Source: Marasmius tenuissimus
Lineage: Eukaryota; Basidiomycota; Agaricomycetes; Agaricales; Marasmiaceae
Assembly: GCA_029532415.1 (NCBI GenBank)
Contig: JAQOTA010000023.1
Span: 186,001 to 250,000 of the forward strand
Direction: 5' to 3'
Length of the DNA: 64,000 bases
Shown here: positions 35,260 to 48,438 of the stretch, in pieces
Position numbering within the stretch: the first letter of the stretch is position 1
How the letters are laid out: every line of letters starts with the position of its first letter
Notes under the pieces: generated by a model
The model's database searches: none
What the model was told of the DNA's origin: nothing
Seen by the model: only the letters and a program-made list of their open reading frames with translations
Program-made: the position numbers and the translations under genes

Positions 35260-38200
35260 GGGAGATCGTTTGATGGAACCTTTGGAAGGTAAAGAATCTA
35301 ACGAGGCTTCCCGTGGTTCCCTTTCCGTGACCCCCAGACTGAATATTGTCGAGTTGTCAAGCTGCCGTAGCCGCATCCTGAATGGGTTAGTAATTTATTA
35401 TGTTTGTCGGGTGGCGAGGCGCGAGAAGTTGACGAGAAACCCTCAATTTGGCTCACAGGGGCCATGTCTGTATGTTAGCGAGCCTCCAGCAGTGTAGAGT
35501 CTGTGGATGAATAGTAAACAAAACTGCTGAAGCGACCGATAGAACCAGTGGGAGACTTAGGCGCTAGAGTCCCGTGACCTCTTTCCTTACACAAAGAGCT
35601 CAGCGTTCAGCCCTCGGCTATTTCTCACGTCCAAATGATGAGTCCGAGTCATATATCATCGTTGGTTCTTGAGCTTGAGGCCTTGAGGTCCTGTGAGGGC
35701 GCTGCGAGTCCAACATCCAGCAGACGCGACCCTGCGAGAGCCCGCAGCGTGGTGGAGTTCTGCCTGGAGGAGGCTAATTAGCAGCCAATATTACGCGTTG
35801 GCATCTCCGGGACAGCAAGCTGGATTATACCTTATTACGAGCTTGGATGCGAGAACTAAGGGGTAGAGGATGTCTCCTGCACGGAAGGGTAATCATGAGT
35901 GACGGAACTAACAATGACGCTGGTGAGGAACTGGCAGACTTCGATCTCTCTAACACAGACTACACGCTTGTTGAGGATCATCCTCAAGCCCATGTTTGGC
36001 GGGTTTTGCTGCGGCAGCACACTCAACGTCGAGCTTAATGATCCAAACGGCAGCTGGAGCACTGTCGAGTCTGGGTCCGGCTTACTTATTGAGAGTTCTG
36101 AAGCACCGAATTCAAAGCTCCCGGGAGCACGACTCGCCAGCATCGGGCCTATCGTCTGGAACGTTTGATCGTGGGCTGCGAAGGGTCCGAGTCGGCTATT
36201 ATTAATTTATCATTCACAACAGCAAAATGCCAAACCTGGCTACGCAGAGAAAGAGGGTTAAAATGTAGGTGGGAATTGAATGTTTGAATGTTGAGCTCAC
36301 CGCCGGCGCGCCAGATTCCTACCATCCAGATGTGGCGGGAACAATAAGTAGGATCTGATGTGCTTGTGTCTAGTGGGACTGGTCCAAGCAATGGTTGTTT
36401 TACCTCGGGGGGACTGAGGAATTTTTATTTGATGGTCTATCCAAGGGCCTGAAGAATCGACACACCAGACACGAGCACATCAGGCCTTACTAGACCGCCG
36501 CTGGCATGGCTGCCTCCTCCAGCTCTGCAGGAGTGCCCACGCCCAAAACAGGACCGATTTGGGTATTGTTCATCTAACCTCATTGGGACACTAATTCAGC
36601 GGAACAAAGCTGTATGTATCGCGTCTCATGAATTTTTTGATTTTGTGTGTGTGGGGGAGAGTTACAAACAATTCAAATGGAGGCTACCCCGTTTTGCGAA
36701 AACGTCTTCGTGTTGACCAGATCTTTCCGAATCCCGATAGCAGCGCTCAGTTTCCGACCCCAGATATCCCGAGGGAGCGACGGACCCTGTTGGAGGTGTT
36801 TTGGTGCTGGATTTGATCGTCCCAGGACTTCCAGCCACGCCAAGGACTGGTTCGAGGACGGAGAGCGTCCAAATGTACGTACGATGTTCAGAAACAAACG
36901 GGGCCAAAGTAGATAGAATACTGAATGGAATGCATTGGAGAGGGTACCCGTTCTGGACATTGATAAGGCGGTTGGGGTAGACGGACGATATCGATGGAGA
37001 GTTAATGAGTCTCTTCGCCGTTCGGCGTACAATCAGAGCAAGGTATTGATCAAGTCCCTTCATACAGACTAGCAGGTGGAGCAAGCACCGACTTCATGGG
37101 CCTATCAATGATAGTTTTTTTACTTGGACCCCTCGACCTCGATGCCAATATCGTGATCATGTTTGTCCGAGCTGGGCGGTGATTTTGACGATCGACAGGT
37201 TTCTTTGTATGTAAAGTTGTAGCTGACGCTTTCAGAAGCAAAGCCGCAGCAGAGGGCATAAGAACTTTGAATGGATGTAACCTCGCTTACCATCGGTCGA
37301 CGGTAGTGAGAGTTAGTGCACATCATTTCGGATGTCATGACACATTACACAGCATTACACGCCTCCCTGGATCCGAAATTTCTCGGGTAGTCATTAATCC
37401 CGGGGGTCATCCGAGATCATGTTCCTAAATGCGACAGTTTCGGGCGGCCCAAAAAGCCAGAAACCATTTTCTTGGCCCACATCTGTTGCATTCCGCCAGT
37501 GTCAGCCGCCGTTAGTTCCCTTTAGCCTGCCTCAGCCCTCACAGTTCCTGGATACGAAAATTTCTTCGGCGTCACCGGTCACCAAACTGCATCCGCATTC
37601 TCGCCAGCGTCACAAGAAACCCCATAGGAAAGGAGGAGAAAGGCTGGGAAAATCGTGGGACTCGGCCCGGTCAACCGATGAAGTTGGGGAGTTTGTCAAG
37701 GCTTAGACGTCCCAAACGACGATCCTCTCCTTCCATATATCTGGATGAACTCACCCCGAAATTAACACCTGGCTGTACTGGAGGAGTCTAAATGTTAATC
37801 CGGAATCTACGAACTGGGATCAAAGTATACTCACGAGTCACTCCAGCCCACCGCCCAGAAACGTTTAGAGTGGACTTCCCGGCCCTTCTGGAAGCATCTC
37901 TCTCGCCGAGAAAAAGTGCCGTTCTACTTGAAGTCGGCGAGGAGATCTTACTGAAGTAATACGAGCTTCCTTCAACAAGTGGCCCGGAACCTCGAGAGGG
38001 TAGCTCACGGACGAGGAATCGGCAGACTCGTTTGGGCTCAGGTTGGCTAAAAATCAGGCAACGAACGACTTAACGGTACGCAGCTGTTTCGATTTTCCCC
38101 GTCGCTTCAACTTCGAGCTGCCTGAACATAACCTCATCCAGGCTGCCTGCGAAAGCCTGCGAATCAAACAAAGGCGATGTTTTGAAAAGCGCACAAGGCT

Positions 38201-38304
38201 CAAATTACTACGCGACAAAAGTGTCCTTAATAGAAAGGAACCGTTTTAAAGAAGGGAATGGAACGATTGTTAAAGAGGGACGCTTTCTGGCAGTTTATTT
38301 TCCG
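35260..38304. other. 3 kb gene-poor stretch
   Basis: No supportable complete gene. Coding-like scraps without a consistent exon chain occur at 35899-36168 (+) and 36662-37330 (-). The latter includes PNRLINVQNG in one frame and NAFHSVFYLLWPRLFLNIVR in another, faintly like a membrane protein with a frame break. I could not assign either. Confidence 0.4.
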
Positions 38305-39495
38305 TTAGAAGTTGAACACCCCCGGCTCTGACTCGGCGGGGCGTTCACAAGGTCGCTTCCGGCTTGGGCGCCGGTGCCGCTGGAGGTCACTGTTGGAAAA
38401 GAAGGCCCGTCCACATTGGTTGCATACAAAAGACCTATTCCCAGTATGCACGCGGCTATGATCTGCCAGTTTAACGTGAGTGAACGTCTGGTCATAAGGA
38501 GGACAATAAGCTCACATCGCAGGTTATGTTTTGCAGTAAACCCTGCAGAGGTACATCCCGGAACCTTGCAGTAATAGAGGGGGGTCTGGCGCGATCTGTT
38601 GCGGCGACGAGTCGAGGCTTTCGTTACCGCAAGAGACCCTACCGAACGTTGACCGCTGGCATTAACAGAAGAGGGACTCACTTGGTGAAAGTGAGATCCC
38701 ATACTGAACGTGTTTCGATCAGCAATCGTCTGGCCAAGCGCAATTGGAGCCCCAGGTTCGCCGGCGCTGTTGGACTCGTTGAGGATGGTTGGCCACAGGC
38801 TTTGGGGAGAAGAGTGTCTGAAATTCAAGTTCTCCGGATCGTCCGAGTGACCACGGCTTGAATTTGCAGGTACGTCAAGACTAAGAGAAAGAGGCGGTGA
38901 GTTAACAACCTTATCTTCGGTTATAGCTTAAACTCGACTAACCTATAGTTGGTAGCGCCCTGGTCAGACGATCGTGCTTGAAAGAAGGTTGTATGACTGG
39001 GATCGCCGAACATGGACACGCAACCCTGCGGAATTTGTCGACTCCTCACATCATAAAATCGTGGCTGGTGAAAGGGTGCTGGAGTGTCATCGAGCATCCC
39101 CTGAGCGTCCCCCTGCAGACCAGAAAATGTACTGAGAGAGCACGGTAAGAACCAATGATCACGGCGATACCGCGTATTGAAAAAATTCCTGCGACAGGAC
39201 GCAATCATGAACATAACAAGTCAGGCATGGTGTGGCGCGATAAATCACCCTAGGTCCGTATATTCCCCTCCGATATGCGTTGATTTCACCCAAGGGCCAG
39301 TGGAGGTAGGGTCAAATCCCTCTGCAAATTGCTGGTGAAGTGGATCGGGGATGTGGTACCTAAAGCACATTGGCGGATGTACAGGTCAGCAACATCTTGC
39401 CATCGCACAGAAACGCGACTAACCAGTCGTTTCCACTCGATTCCATAATATAGAGAGGAAGAGGAACTCGTTCTATAACAAGAAGATCGCGACAT
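38305..39495 (-). CDS. C2H2 zinc-finger protein (putative transcription factor)
   Basis: Five exons (39495-39424, 39331-39249, 39188-38943, 38880-38516, 38462-38305) give about 307 residues. The zinc-finger pair is at the C terminus. Finger 1, YYCKVPGCTSAGFTAKHNLR then YHSRVHTG, crosses the last intron. Finger 2 is FVCNQCGRAFFSNSDLQRHR followed by RPSRKRPC, where the final ligand appears to be Cys. A basic patch (RRRNRSRQ) precedes the fingers. The N-terminal half is Ser/Pro-rich and low in complexity, as in fungal C2H2 regulators. The finger exons are certain; the first two exons are the best frame-consistent chain but weakly supported, since an A/T-rich TATAAAA directly abuts the proposed ATG. 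The DNA target is unknown. Confidence 0.65.
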
Positions 39496-40972
39496 TTTTA
39501 TAGATCCTTGTACAGGGAAACATACGACTGTGCTGGTCAGTCCTCTCGTTTCAATCGTCCACAAAGAAGCGTTTGGTACATAGCGGCTATGTCGCAAATT
39601 TGTTCTCCTCGTCTTCCTACCTGGTTAAACGGATATTGATTTATATTCAGTGATAGCATTTTGGCCTTTATTGGACTTCATCGTAATAAATCTACACGCC
39701 TATGGTTCATGCTCAAAAGATCCGATCCAGCGTTCACCGGAACTTACTAGGGCGCAGATGATAAGCATACTTCACGAGTTTTAGGTCTCGCAATGATCTA
39801 GCGACAGACATACTTTTTACGTTGCTGAAGCCAGGAAATACAGGGCTATTTTTTGGTATAGTTTTTATGTCGATCACTATATGCACTTATGGGAGGTAAA
39901 TGCAACTGTTATGGGCAAAATTCCCACGCTTCGAGAAGTTCAGGCTCTGGAACTTGAAGGCATATGAACACCTTCCCCTCCGGAACGCACCACGAAATCT
40001 ATACCAGATGAAAGCCCTGATTTTTTTGTACTTGCTGTTACGGACACAGAGCTACCCGGTGTCGATCCACAAGCTTCAAAAATCGAACTTCATTCGTCTC
40101 TCGCAGGAAGAAAAAAAAACGCCCGCGCCCTAAGTTCCGGAAAGCTGTGGTAACTTGCCATTCATTCATGATCTACATGAGCCAACTACAGAAGTTGTTG
40201 CGTGGAGGATTCAGTTTCATATCAGATTTCCCCGAAGAGGTAAGAGGTACCAAGAGGTAAACCTGTGGTTCCACTTCGGAACTGTGCAGGGTTCCGTAGG
40301 AGCTAGTATCCCCTCCTTTTTTTGCCGCTCATCTTTCCGGGACACCAGTTCCTCGCCCCCTTCTCCGCAGTCTCCTAGCTGTGCCCACTCATCGCCAAGC
40401 TCAGGGCTCCAGTGGGCGGACCAGTCGAAAGGCTCGGCGTGTACAGGGTCTTATCTCTCCATGACGGTGAATGTTGCTCCCGACTCGGACTTCGTGGTGA
40501 ACTCTGAGAGCCGCAATGCCTTCTAGCGTGCCGAACGTCAGGGAGTGCAATATCCAAGCAATATCTTTCGAGGCCTTCCAAAGAATGTGTCTGTATGGTA
40601 CTTCGTATGTAGGGCGCCACTGAGGACTTCATCTACAGTAACACGGCGCTCTCATTGTATCAAATGTTATAATACATGTCCTTGTCGAGAGTGACGAGCA
40701 AGGCGTGCCGCCGCTGCTAGTGCGCTTTCCCGGTACCAGGTAGTAGCGAGTGATGCGCATTGCGAACCCAGTGGTAGCAGTACCGGCGTTTGACTGAGCA
40801 GGGCCCCTGTGGTCTGTAGTACTTCTGATTCACGGAAATCTTCTCACGGGCGCTTATACATTTTTACACTTTAACCACACTCGCGCTGGCGTGCCCTCAA
40901 GCCCACTGGCAGTCTCACCGGCTCAGCAGCCTTCTTACAAGTACTTTCTACGAGAATGCTTCAGCATTCTTC
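39496..40972. other. 1.5 kb intergenic region
   Basis: It lies between divergent genes. Short frames only (for example 40155-40526 plus), with no recognisable domain, tRNA or repeat. Confidence 0.4.
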
Positions 40973-43900
40973 ATGACGAAAGCGCGCATTACTCGGAATT
41001 TACCCAAAATCTTCCCCAGAGCTACCTTCTCTCCATCTCAGTCCCGCTCATTCTCTACTGTCGATCCTTATTCTCCCAACGCAACCATCACCGCAGCTGA
41101 TACTCGGCATTTCACTCTTAAGGACACGCATTCTCGACGATGCACACGACATTGGACTCACAATACACCTTCATCATCCCGACTTGCTAGCACCTCTACC
41201 CTGCCGTTGCCTTCCTCACCGACCTCGACGTTCTACACGACCACCGACTTGCAGCCTTGTGAAGATGAAGATGATACCGTGGCTCAAAAGGACTATTACC
41301 GTTACGACTGGAGAACTCGACCCAAGTCTAAAATGAGATCTCATTCCGAAGCCAAAGCCAAGCAGGAGAAAGGAAAAGGAAAGGAAAGGACACCTTTCGT
41401 GAAGCGAGTCAAACCACCTCTGGCTGCATTACAATCTGTAGAACCTTTTTATGATGCTGTACAAGGTTATCAGGAACGGTTGAGTATTTTCTCAACTTTC
41501 ATACATGGGTCGTGATCCTCACAATTTTCCTATTCTCGTTTTGTATCAGGTTCATTCCACTATTACGCGCTGAACAAGATCAAGAAGAGATGGTTTTGAG
41601 GGAGCGGCTGAGTACCTGGCCTCTAGCCAAACTCAAGGAGGAAGGGTACACCCTGACTGGGTTGAGCGCGTATTGGCAGAAGGAAACGCGGTTCGGGAGA
41701 CCTGTCGCTTCATTCTTGATGGGTCCGGGATTGATGTTACCCGAGCATAAATTTTTGTGCGCGTTTCACCCGTTCTTTTTGTCTTTCCGACTGACCTCGC
41801 GACGACTGTGACAGAAACGGCAACCAGATTCTTCTTTCCAGACTCGACCCTCTCCAGGAAGAACCCACTCGAGGCTCAGTCGTTTCCAGTAGCGCATCGC
41901 GGCTTAGTATATCCTTCAATGACCCCGTAGATCTCGATGCTGCACATTCAGGGTGGAGAATCGATTTAGGCCAGTCTCAGTACATTTTTGATTTGATGAA
42001 GGAGGCCGTATACGCCTTCAACTATAATGTCGCGAAGCAGGAGCCTCCGCGATTCTTGGTCGAGATGCAGCGAGGAGCAGAAGGCGTACACGAACCGGTT
42101 CAGAAGCAGGAGCAGTATATCCTTCGCGGTACACACCTTCGTGATGTCCTTCTGAGGTCTTTCCAGCCCTCTGAGCACCCTCATCCTCATAGAGCGTTGC
42201 AGAGTCCGGACGAGAAGACTTATGTGGATAAGTCGGTCATGGAGCATCCGTATCATCGGGAGATGTTGGATGGAGAGACTAACAACTCGACGGACGTCAT
42301 TTCGAGAGTTACCCTACCCAGATCGAACACAAGTGGTGTCTTCCAGAACAATATGCTCATACACTCGTGGGCCGCTCGATACTCTTGCCCGAACCCGGTC
42401 GTGGTCGAGGGCGACCCGCCATTGGATGGGATGAACGAATCGCAGATAAGAGCTATGGCTATGATGATTGGCGAAAGGATTAGTTTGGTGCAAGGGGTAC
42501 GTTGCGTGTTTTATTTTTTGTCGATTCAAGGAATCTAATGCGTCTATTAGCCTCCTGGAACCGGGAAGACCAAAACGATCATTGAGACCATCGGATTGCT
42601 CAAATCCCACTTTCAAGTTCCCGAACCCCTGCTTGTGTGTACATACACCAACGTAGCTGTCGACAACCTTGTCGAAGGGCTCGCGTCTGCGGGCTTGAAG
42701 CCCCTCCGAGCGTCGTCTGCAGGCAAAGTCCGTCCTGGGTTGGAAGAGCACACGATGGAGTTCAAGATGGAGAAACATGCGCTTTATCCGGAGATGAAGA
42801 AGTTGTCGGAGAGGAAACGCGTGCAGGAGAAGGAGTTGGACGAGGTGAAGGAGAAGTTGGCGGAGTTAAGGGTCAAGGAATTCGCGAGAAATTTGACGGA
42901 GAAAGATGCGAAGAGGATGAAGAGAATACAGGAGGACGTTGTTAAGAAGGAGAGAGTGTTTGGGGCCATTCAGAAGAGGTTATTCGGGATTGAGCAGAGG
43001 GTCCGGAGGGAGGTTTTGGAGGAGGCGGATGTGGTGAGTTTTGACGTGTGAACGTGTGGATGGAGCTAATCGTCTTGGTAGATATGCACGACGTGCTTGA
43101 CGGCGGCTTCGATGAACTTGAACTTGGTCGACTTCCCGGTTGTTTTCTTGGATGAAGCATCGATGTCGACGGAACCCGCTTCGTTGATTCCCATAATGAA
43201 AGGCTCTCGACATCTTGCCCTCATTGGGGATCACAAGCAACTTCCACCTGTGATCGTCAGCCCAGAAGCTCAAGCGATGGGGCTCGGGATCAGTCTGTTC
43301 GAACGGCTCACTGAGGAAGGAGGTATGTCACCGGTAAAATTCTCACAAGCTATACACTATCGTTGACCGGGATACATTCTCGAATTCATAGTGGTACCCT
43401 CCATAATGCTCAACATCCAATACCGAATGCACCCTGCCATTTCCCACTTTCCTTCGAACGAGTTCTACAACTTTTCGTTGCAAGACGGAACCATCGACGG
43501 TGGTGGCTTCATCGATCCGCGACTCTTACCACCTAATGTCTCGCCGTCGCTCTTACCCCCGAGTATCCTTTCGATCTCGGATAAGGGCGTTATATCGAGT
43601 TCACGACCGCCCGTTACATTTTTGGACCATACGGGGAACGAGTCGTTGAAGGCGAAGAGTAGAGTGAATCATAACGAAGCGCACATTGTGGCTGCAGTTG
43701 TGGAGGATCTGTTGTTGAATAACGATGTGAGTCTCCCTTTTCTTCAGAGTTGTGGTCAAGTATAGAGTACTGATTGTGGTACTGTACACGTCATACAGGA
43801 CCTTACCGGAAACGACATTGGCATCATAGCACCCTACATTGCACAGATATCCCTCCTCACGCGTCTTTTCAACACCGATCCGAAATGGACAGAACGGTTC

Positions 43901-44377
43901 CGTACCGTTTTGGGCGCGCACCGTGCGATGCAGTTGGGGAACATTGAGATCAAGACTGTGGATGGGTTTGAGGGACGGGAGAAGGAAGTTATTATCTTCT
44001 CGACCGTGAGGAATAATGCTGGAGGGTATATCGGGTTTTTGGCTGATAGGAGGAGGTTGAATGTTGGGCTGACGAGGGCGAAGAGGGGGTTGTTCGTTGT
44101 GGGAAGTGTTAGTACGCTAAGGTCTGGGAAGACTCATGAGGCTGGGGTAGGTGCTATCGGTGGCGATGAATATGGATCGGGTCAGATGGTTGCCGGCGCT
44201 GTTGTTGGGAGTGGTGGCGGGAAGGGAGCGGAAAGTTGGAGGAGGTACATTCAGTACTTGAGTGAGCAGGGGTTAATTTTGAACTTGAATGGGGAGTCGT
44301 TGGCGAGGGTGTTGTATGGGAATGTGAATGCTGTTACTCACGGAGGGGGAGGCGGTCTCGAGAGGCAGATGTATTGA
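40973..44377 (+). CDS. UPF1-like superfamily 1 helicase, probably organelle-targeted
   Basis: Seven exons (40973-41478, 41550-41756, 41815-42496, 42551-43033, 43082-43322, 43392-43726, 43799-44377) give about 1010 residues. All SF1B motifs are present in order: Walker A GPPGTGKT (spanning the exon 3/4 junction), Ia TYTNVAVDNLV, Walker B FLDEASM, III GDHKQLPPV, IV NIQYRMHP, V TVDGFEGREKEVIIFSTVRN and VI NVGLTRAKRGLFVVG. A Lys/Glu-rich coiled coil (about residues 540-640) sits between motifs Ia and II, where UPF1/SMUBP2 proteins have their stalk. The N terminus MTKARITRNLPKIFPRATFS is Arg-rich, Ser/Thr-containing and poor in acidic residues, like a mitochondrial presequence. No UPF1 CH zinc domain is seen. 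The substrate (RNA or DNA) is unresolved. Confidence 0.83.
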
Positions 44378-44950
44378 TCTAATCATGTCTCATTTTCGTT
44401 CTCTACCTCCATCTTGCCTGCTTGGTTGCTGTTTTGTTTTCGCTCGGACATCTCAATTTTCTTCGTTATTTTAGGAACAAGTATAGTTTTCTCGTACATT
44501 ATTGCCTCTGCATTTGGTTGTCGCACTTGACTGGATGTAATTTACCTAGAGCTGTATATACCCCATTGTGAAAGCGTATAATCATTCTCAGTGCAGAGTG
44601 AGAACCAAAATAAAGTGGCGCTGGCGTCAACCGCTTACTCCGGTCGCGACGCTGTTTTCACCCCCTGAGCCTGTTCCACGAACCCGGCTTCAGGTCCGAC
44701 CGTTCTAAGCCGTTCCACTAGCCATCATGCGGGTGCCTAGCGGGGGCGAAAGCGTTTCATGACCACATGTAAGGCTTTGTAAGGTTCGTAAATGATTCTA
44801 ACAGCGCACCTTTGGATCTACCGGTCGAAAAATCATCCCAAAAACTCCACGGCGTGCTTAACGATTAGCGTGAGGCAACCAGTCGATTTGTTACACGCAT
44901 GAACTCGTACAAACGAGGAATTACATGAAAAACACAACAAAATTCTTCTC
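44378..44950. other. 3' flank of the helicase gene
   Basis: No coding signal was recognised in these 570 bp. A short T-rich part after 44378 is likely the 3' UTR. Confidence 0.4.
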
Positions 44951-45028
44951 GGGATCCATCCTGGTTCGAACAGGAGACCTCAAATTTGCCTGGCAAGCTT
45001 GTGCGATAACCAACTACGCCATGGACCC
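44951..45028 (-). repeat. tRNA-like Pol III element, copy 1
   Basis: On the minus strand the sequence starts GGGTCCATGGCGTAGTTGG and ends ..CCAGGATGGATCCC. The 7-bp acceptor stem (GGGTCCA/TGGATCC), a D-arm with A-box TGGCGTAGTTGG, and a T-arm with B-box (TCCTG TTCGAAC CAGGA, 5-bp stem) are all intact. The anticodon arm is abnormal: CAAGCTTGCC-A-GGCAAATTTG folds into a long hairpin instead of a 7-nt loop. A TTTT run lies about 10 nt downstream. I read it as a tRNA-derived element rather than a decoding tRNA. Confidence 0.6.
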
Positions 45029-45664
45029 GTAAACACTATGTAGGAATACTACAATACAATCCTACGGTCTCAATGACAAGCTTGATGGTGTTGCGGTGCC
45101 CGGTCGCTTGAAAGGAAACCGGGGAGAGAGATGAATGTTTTGCACTATGTCGGGCATTATGAATGGAGTACGGTTGCATATCGATGGGCTCTCGCCTGTT
45201 TGTGACTTGATGGAGCTGCACAAAGGAAGAACCTGGAAGCGGAATGCACGCTTGGTGTAAGGGGACTTTTATTAGGACTGTGGGTGCGCATCAGAAGGAA
45301 GTGAGATGGTACAGGGTTTCGGCGCTCGGAAGCGTTTCATTAAAGGACGGCTGGGAAGGCCAAGTCGGTTATTGAGCGGTCGTGGGCGGAGGGTCCTGGA
45401 GGATGCTGACAGAAAACGAGTAGCTCTGTTCTGGGCTTGCATGGTACCTTGGGCACATTGCAAGCCACATTGGAGAGAAATAGCACGAGTCACAGCACGT
45501 TGCTGTGGGTAGTACAAAGCAAGAATAAGCAAGTGGCACCGAATACAAATAGGCGCTCGTTTGCTGTGCCGCTTGCGATGCTTCTTTGACAACATTGACG
45601 ATCAATCTCGAAATCGCCCCATATAAGAACAAATGCTTGATTATCACTGTTCCTTGTCGTCGCC

Positions 45665-48140
45665 ATGCTTCCCCCGGGTGCTGCTCCCCCAGCAACTCCT
45701 CGCTCCGCAGAGCCAGTCAAGCCTGATCCAGTACCACCATCACCGCCTGCGACCCCTCGTCAACGACTCCTGGACGAATCTGACGACCAGCATGTCCAGT
45801 TTGCAAGTTACCCGGAGAAAACTTCACAAGTAACGCTCAAAAACATTGCGCCAGCAAAAACATGGACTCCCCTTCCCCTTCGCCCATACGTCTATCTGCC
45901 ATACGTTCTCTTTTTGATTCTTCTTGCAGTTGCGTTGGAGGTTGCATTCCATTTCAGCCAGAAGAACAGCGGTTTTAAGGTTCATGGCAATGCCAACGCT
46001 CTTGGCAAACAGTCTGGGGTGTGGCATTACATTTACACATTGCCTCCAGTTGCCCTCGCTATGTTCGTCGTAGGCATGTGGGCCTGGACAGACATAGAAA
46101 TCAAGAAACTTCAGCCCTATGTCGACCTCGTTCAGGGCGATTCTCCCCCTCACCGTTCATTATTGTTGGATTATACCCGTCATCATACTTTACTGGTATG
46201 GTGGCCTGCATTGACCAACAAACACTACACAGTCTTTCTGGCCTCGCTACTTGCCATCATCTCACTCGCATTCCAACCTCTCGCGGCCGCACTGCTTGAT
46301 GTGCGTGACATTTGGTGGTCACTCCCGATCATGACAACCACGCCAAACGCTCTCCTTGGCCTCGCTCCCGGTCTCATTGCTGCCAATGGTGCCCTAGACA
46401 CCAATAGTCCCATTGGCGACATGACCGCCTTCCTCTCTGCGTCAGGATTCGCAGCTGCCTCCGCCCTGTACTCCGACATTCCGCAACCGCCGTTCGTGAC
46501 CATGGACCCTGTGTCTGGCGACGGTTGGACAGTCATGGATATTGCCCTCCCAAAATCCCTTCCGCGTAACGGCACCACAGTCGCCATGAACGTTACCGCC
46601 CTCCGTACGTCAGCCAACTGCCGCAGCGTAGATGTCAACAAGACTCCACAGGGTGTAGGCAACTGGATCAACACCATCACAGATGAAGCCACAAATTGCG
46701 GGCTCACATGGAACGTTACACGAACCGGACCGAATTTGTTCGGTGCCAGCGTTCCATTGTGCGCGAATGCGACCATTCCAGCACCTACTGAGGATAACAC
46801 AGCTGGGAAGAGGGAGACGAATCCGGTTGTTTTCTGGTTCTTTACGTGCGTTCCTCCTTTCTTTATTGCTCGCTGTGGTTTGTGTACCGACGACTCTGAT
46901 TTACGTAGATACGAGCCCAGTGTTCTTGTGTCCGCGACGATGTGTAGACCCACTATCGAACTATTCGACGTTACAGCTACGCTCTCGCTCGTACCCGACT
47001 CCAATGTAGACGCAGATGTCCGATCGTCATTGACCAAAGTGGCCACTCGGGGCCCATTCGATGCAAGAAGCCCGGCATTCGCTCAGTTTGCAGGGAATTT
47101 GACCGCTTTAGGTGGGGTGTATGATTCTCTTAAATATACATGCTGCTTAACACTTACGGTTTTTGCCAGTCAACTCGAGTACAAACACAATTCCCGCATT
47201 CAACGGTCTCGATTGGGATCGGGCGTTGACGGCGAATGACTCCGCTGTGCGAGATAGGCTGCAAGGTGCGAGATTGGTTATGCCTGCGGCTATCTGGCGG
47301 GAGGCTACGACTGCGGTGGGGGTTGAAGGGGCTTTTAGTAGTGATCGGTGAGTACGAGTTCGAGTTGAATGTTTGTGAATCAGAGCTCTCATCTTTGTCT
47401 TTGCTTTTGTTAGATTCGTGGAGTTGAGCGACCGAGTATACACATCGTATCTCTCGTTAGTCGCGAAGAGCTTGTATTTTGTTCCATATCGACAAGGACA
47501 GGCACAAGACGAATCGGTGGATTTGCTCGTCAAGACGACGGTGAAGAGGTTATTTTTGAGGTGTGTTACAGTCTATATTTTTTAGGCGTGGATAATGCGA
47601 ATGCTAAGCAACCCCCGTAGCCCGTTCTCAACACACGCCTTGACAGCCCTCCTTATCATCCTCGCTCTCCTCTCGTTGTTCATCCATCTCTCACACACCC
47701 ACGCCCGTCGAAACCTCCGTCTACGACACTTGCCTGGTACAATCGCCTCAGCCGTCTCGATCGGCGGTCAAACAGGTACTTCCGCTTTACTTTCCGAGAA
47801 AGAAGCAGCGGGCCGAGGCCGTGGGATGACGGATGAAGAGTTGAAAGATGCGTTGAGAGAGAGGAGATTCCGGATTGACCCCACGACGATGAAGATCGTT
47901 ATGGAAGGGGAGGAGGGGTATTCGTCTGCTACGTCGCCTAGTTATAGGCAAGGGGAGTTCATGTGGATACCGGAGGCTGTTGAGAGGATTAGGAGGGGGA
48001 GTAGGAGGATGAGTGGGTTTTACGGAGGGAAGAGGGAGAGTAGGGTTATTGATATGGATGGGAGCCCTAGAAGCCCTCGAACCCCTAGGACGCCAAGGGG
48101 GGCGGAACCAGGACCGGCGCCGAGAAGTGGGGAGGTGTAA
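45665..48140 (+). CDS. DUF3433-domain multi-pass membrane protein
   Basis: Large fungal membrane protein of unknown function, 742 residues. Exons 45665-46845, 46909-47111, 47170-47347, 47414-47560 and 47621-48140. A Pro-rich cytosolic N terminus is followed by hydrophobic spans (YLPYVLFLILLAVALEVAFH; LPPVALAMFVVGMWAW; YTVFLASLLAIISLAFQPLA). A long extracellular-type segment rich in NxS/T sites (NGTT, NVTA, NATI) and cysteines comes next, then a C-terminal span (ALTALLIILALLSLFIHLSH) and a basic tail (RRMSGFYGGKRE; SPRTPRTPRG). The WTPLPLRP lead-in and repeated WWP..LAS-type spans match the DUF3433 family. The intron 2 donor (GTGGGG at 47112) is weak but required by frame. ATATAAG lies 38-44 bp upstream of the ATG. 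Confidence 0.8.
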
Positions 48141-48438
48141 AGGACATGAGTTGATTCGTTTCTTGGAAAATCTTGGGTGTTTTGGCGTTGTAGGTTATGG
48201 TACGACGATCAGATTTTTCTTGGTCTTGTTCTTTTTGGTCCTTTGGCCCTTGTTATTGGTACTCATCTTCGTCTTTCGCCTCTTGTCATCCTGTGAATAT
48301 ACCTCGTTGTTAGATCAATCTGATTGATGTTGTTTACGCCCAAACCTGGAAATCTTCGAGTAAGATGCAAACCTCAGAAGGTGAATGATACGATACGGCT
48401 TAATTCTAGTGCTCGAAAAAGTTTAACGCCTTTCGGGT

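Noticed and set aside
37419..37706. 95-codon plus-strand frame
   Set aside because: Pro/Lys-rich, no motif and no neighbouring exons; not distinguishable from chance.
46225..47046. 273-codon minus-strand frame inside the DUF3433 gene
   Set aside because: Antisense shadow of a well-supported membrane-protein exon; no recognisable family.
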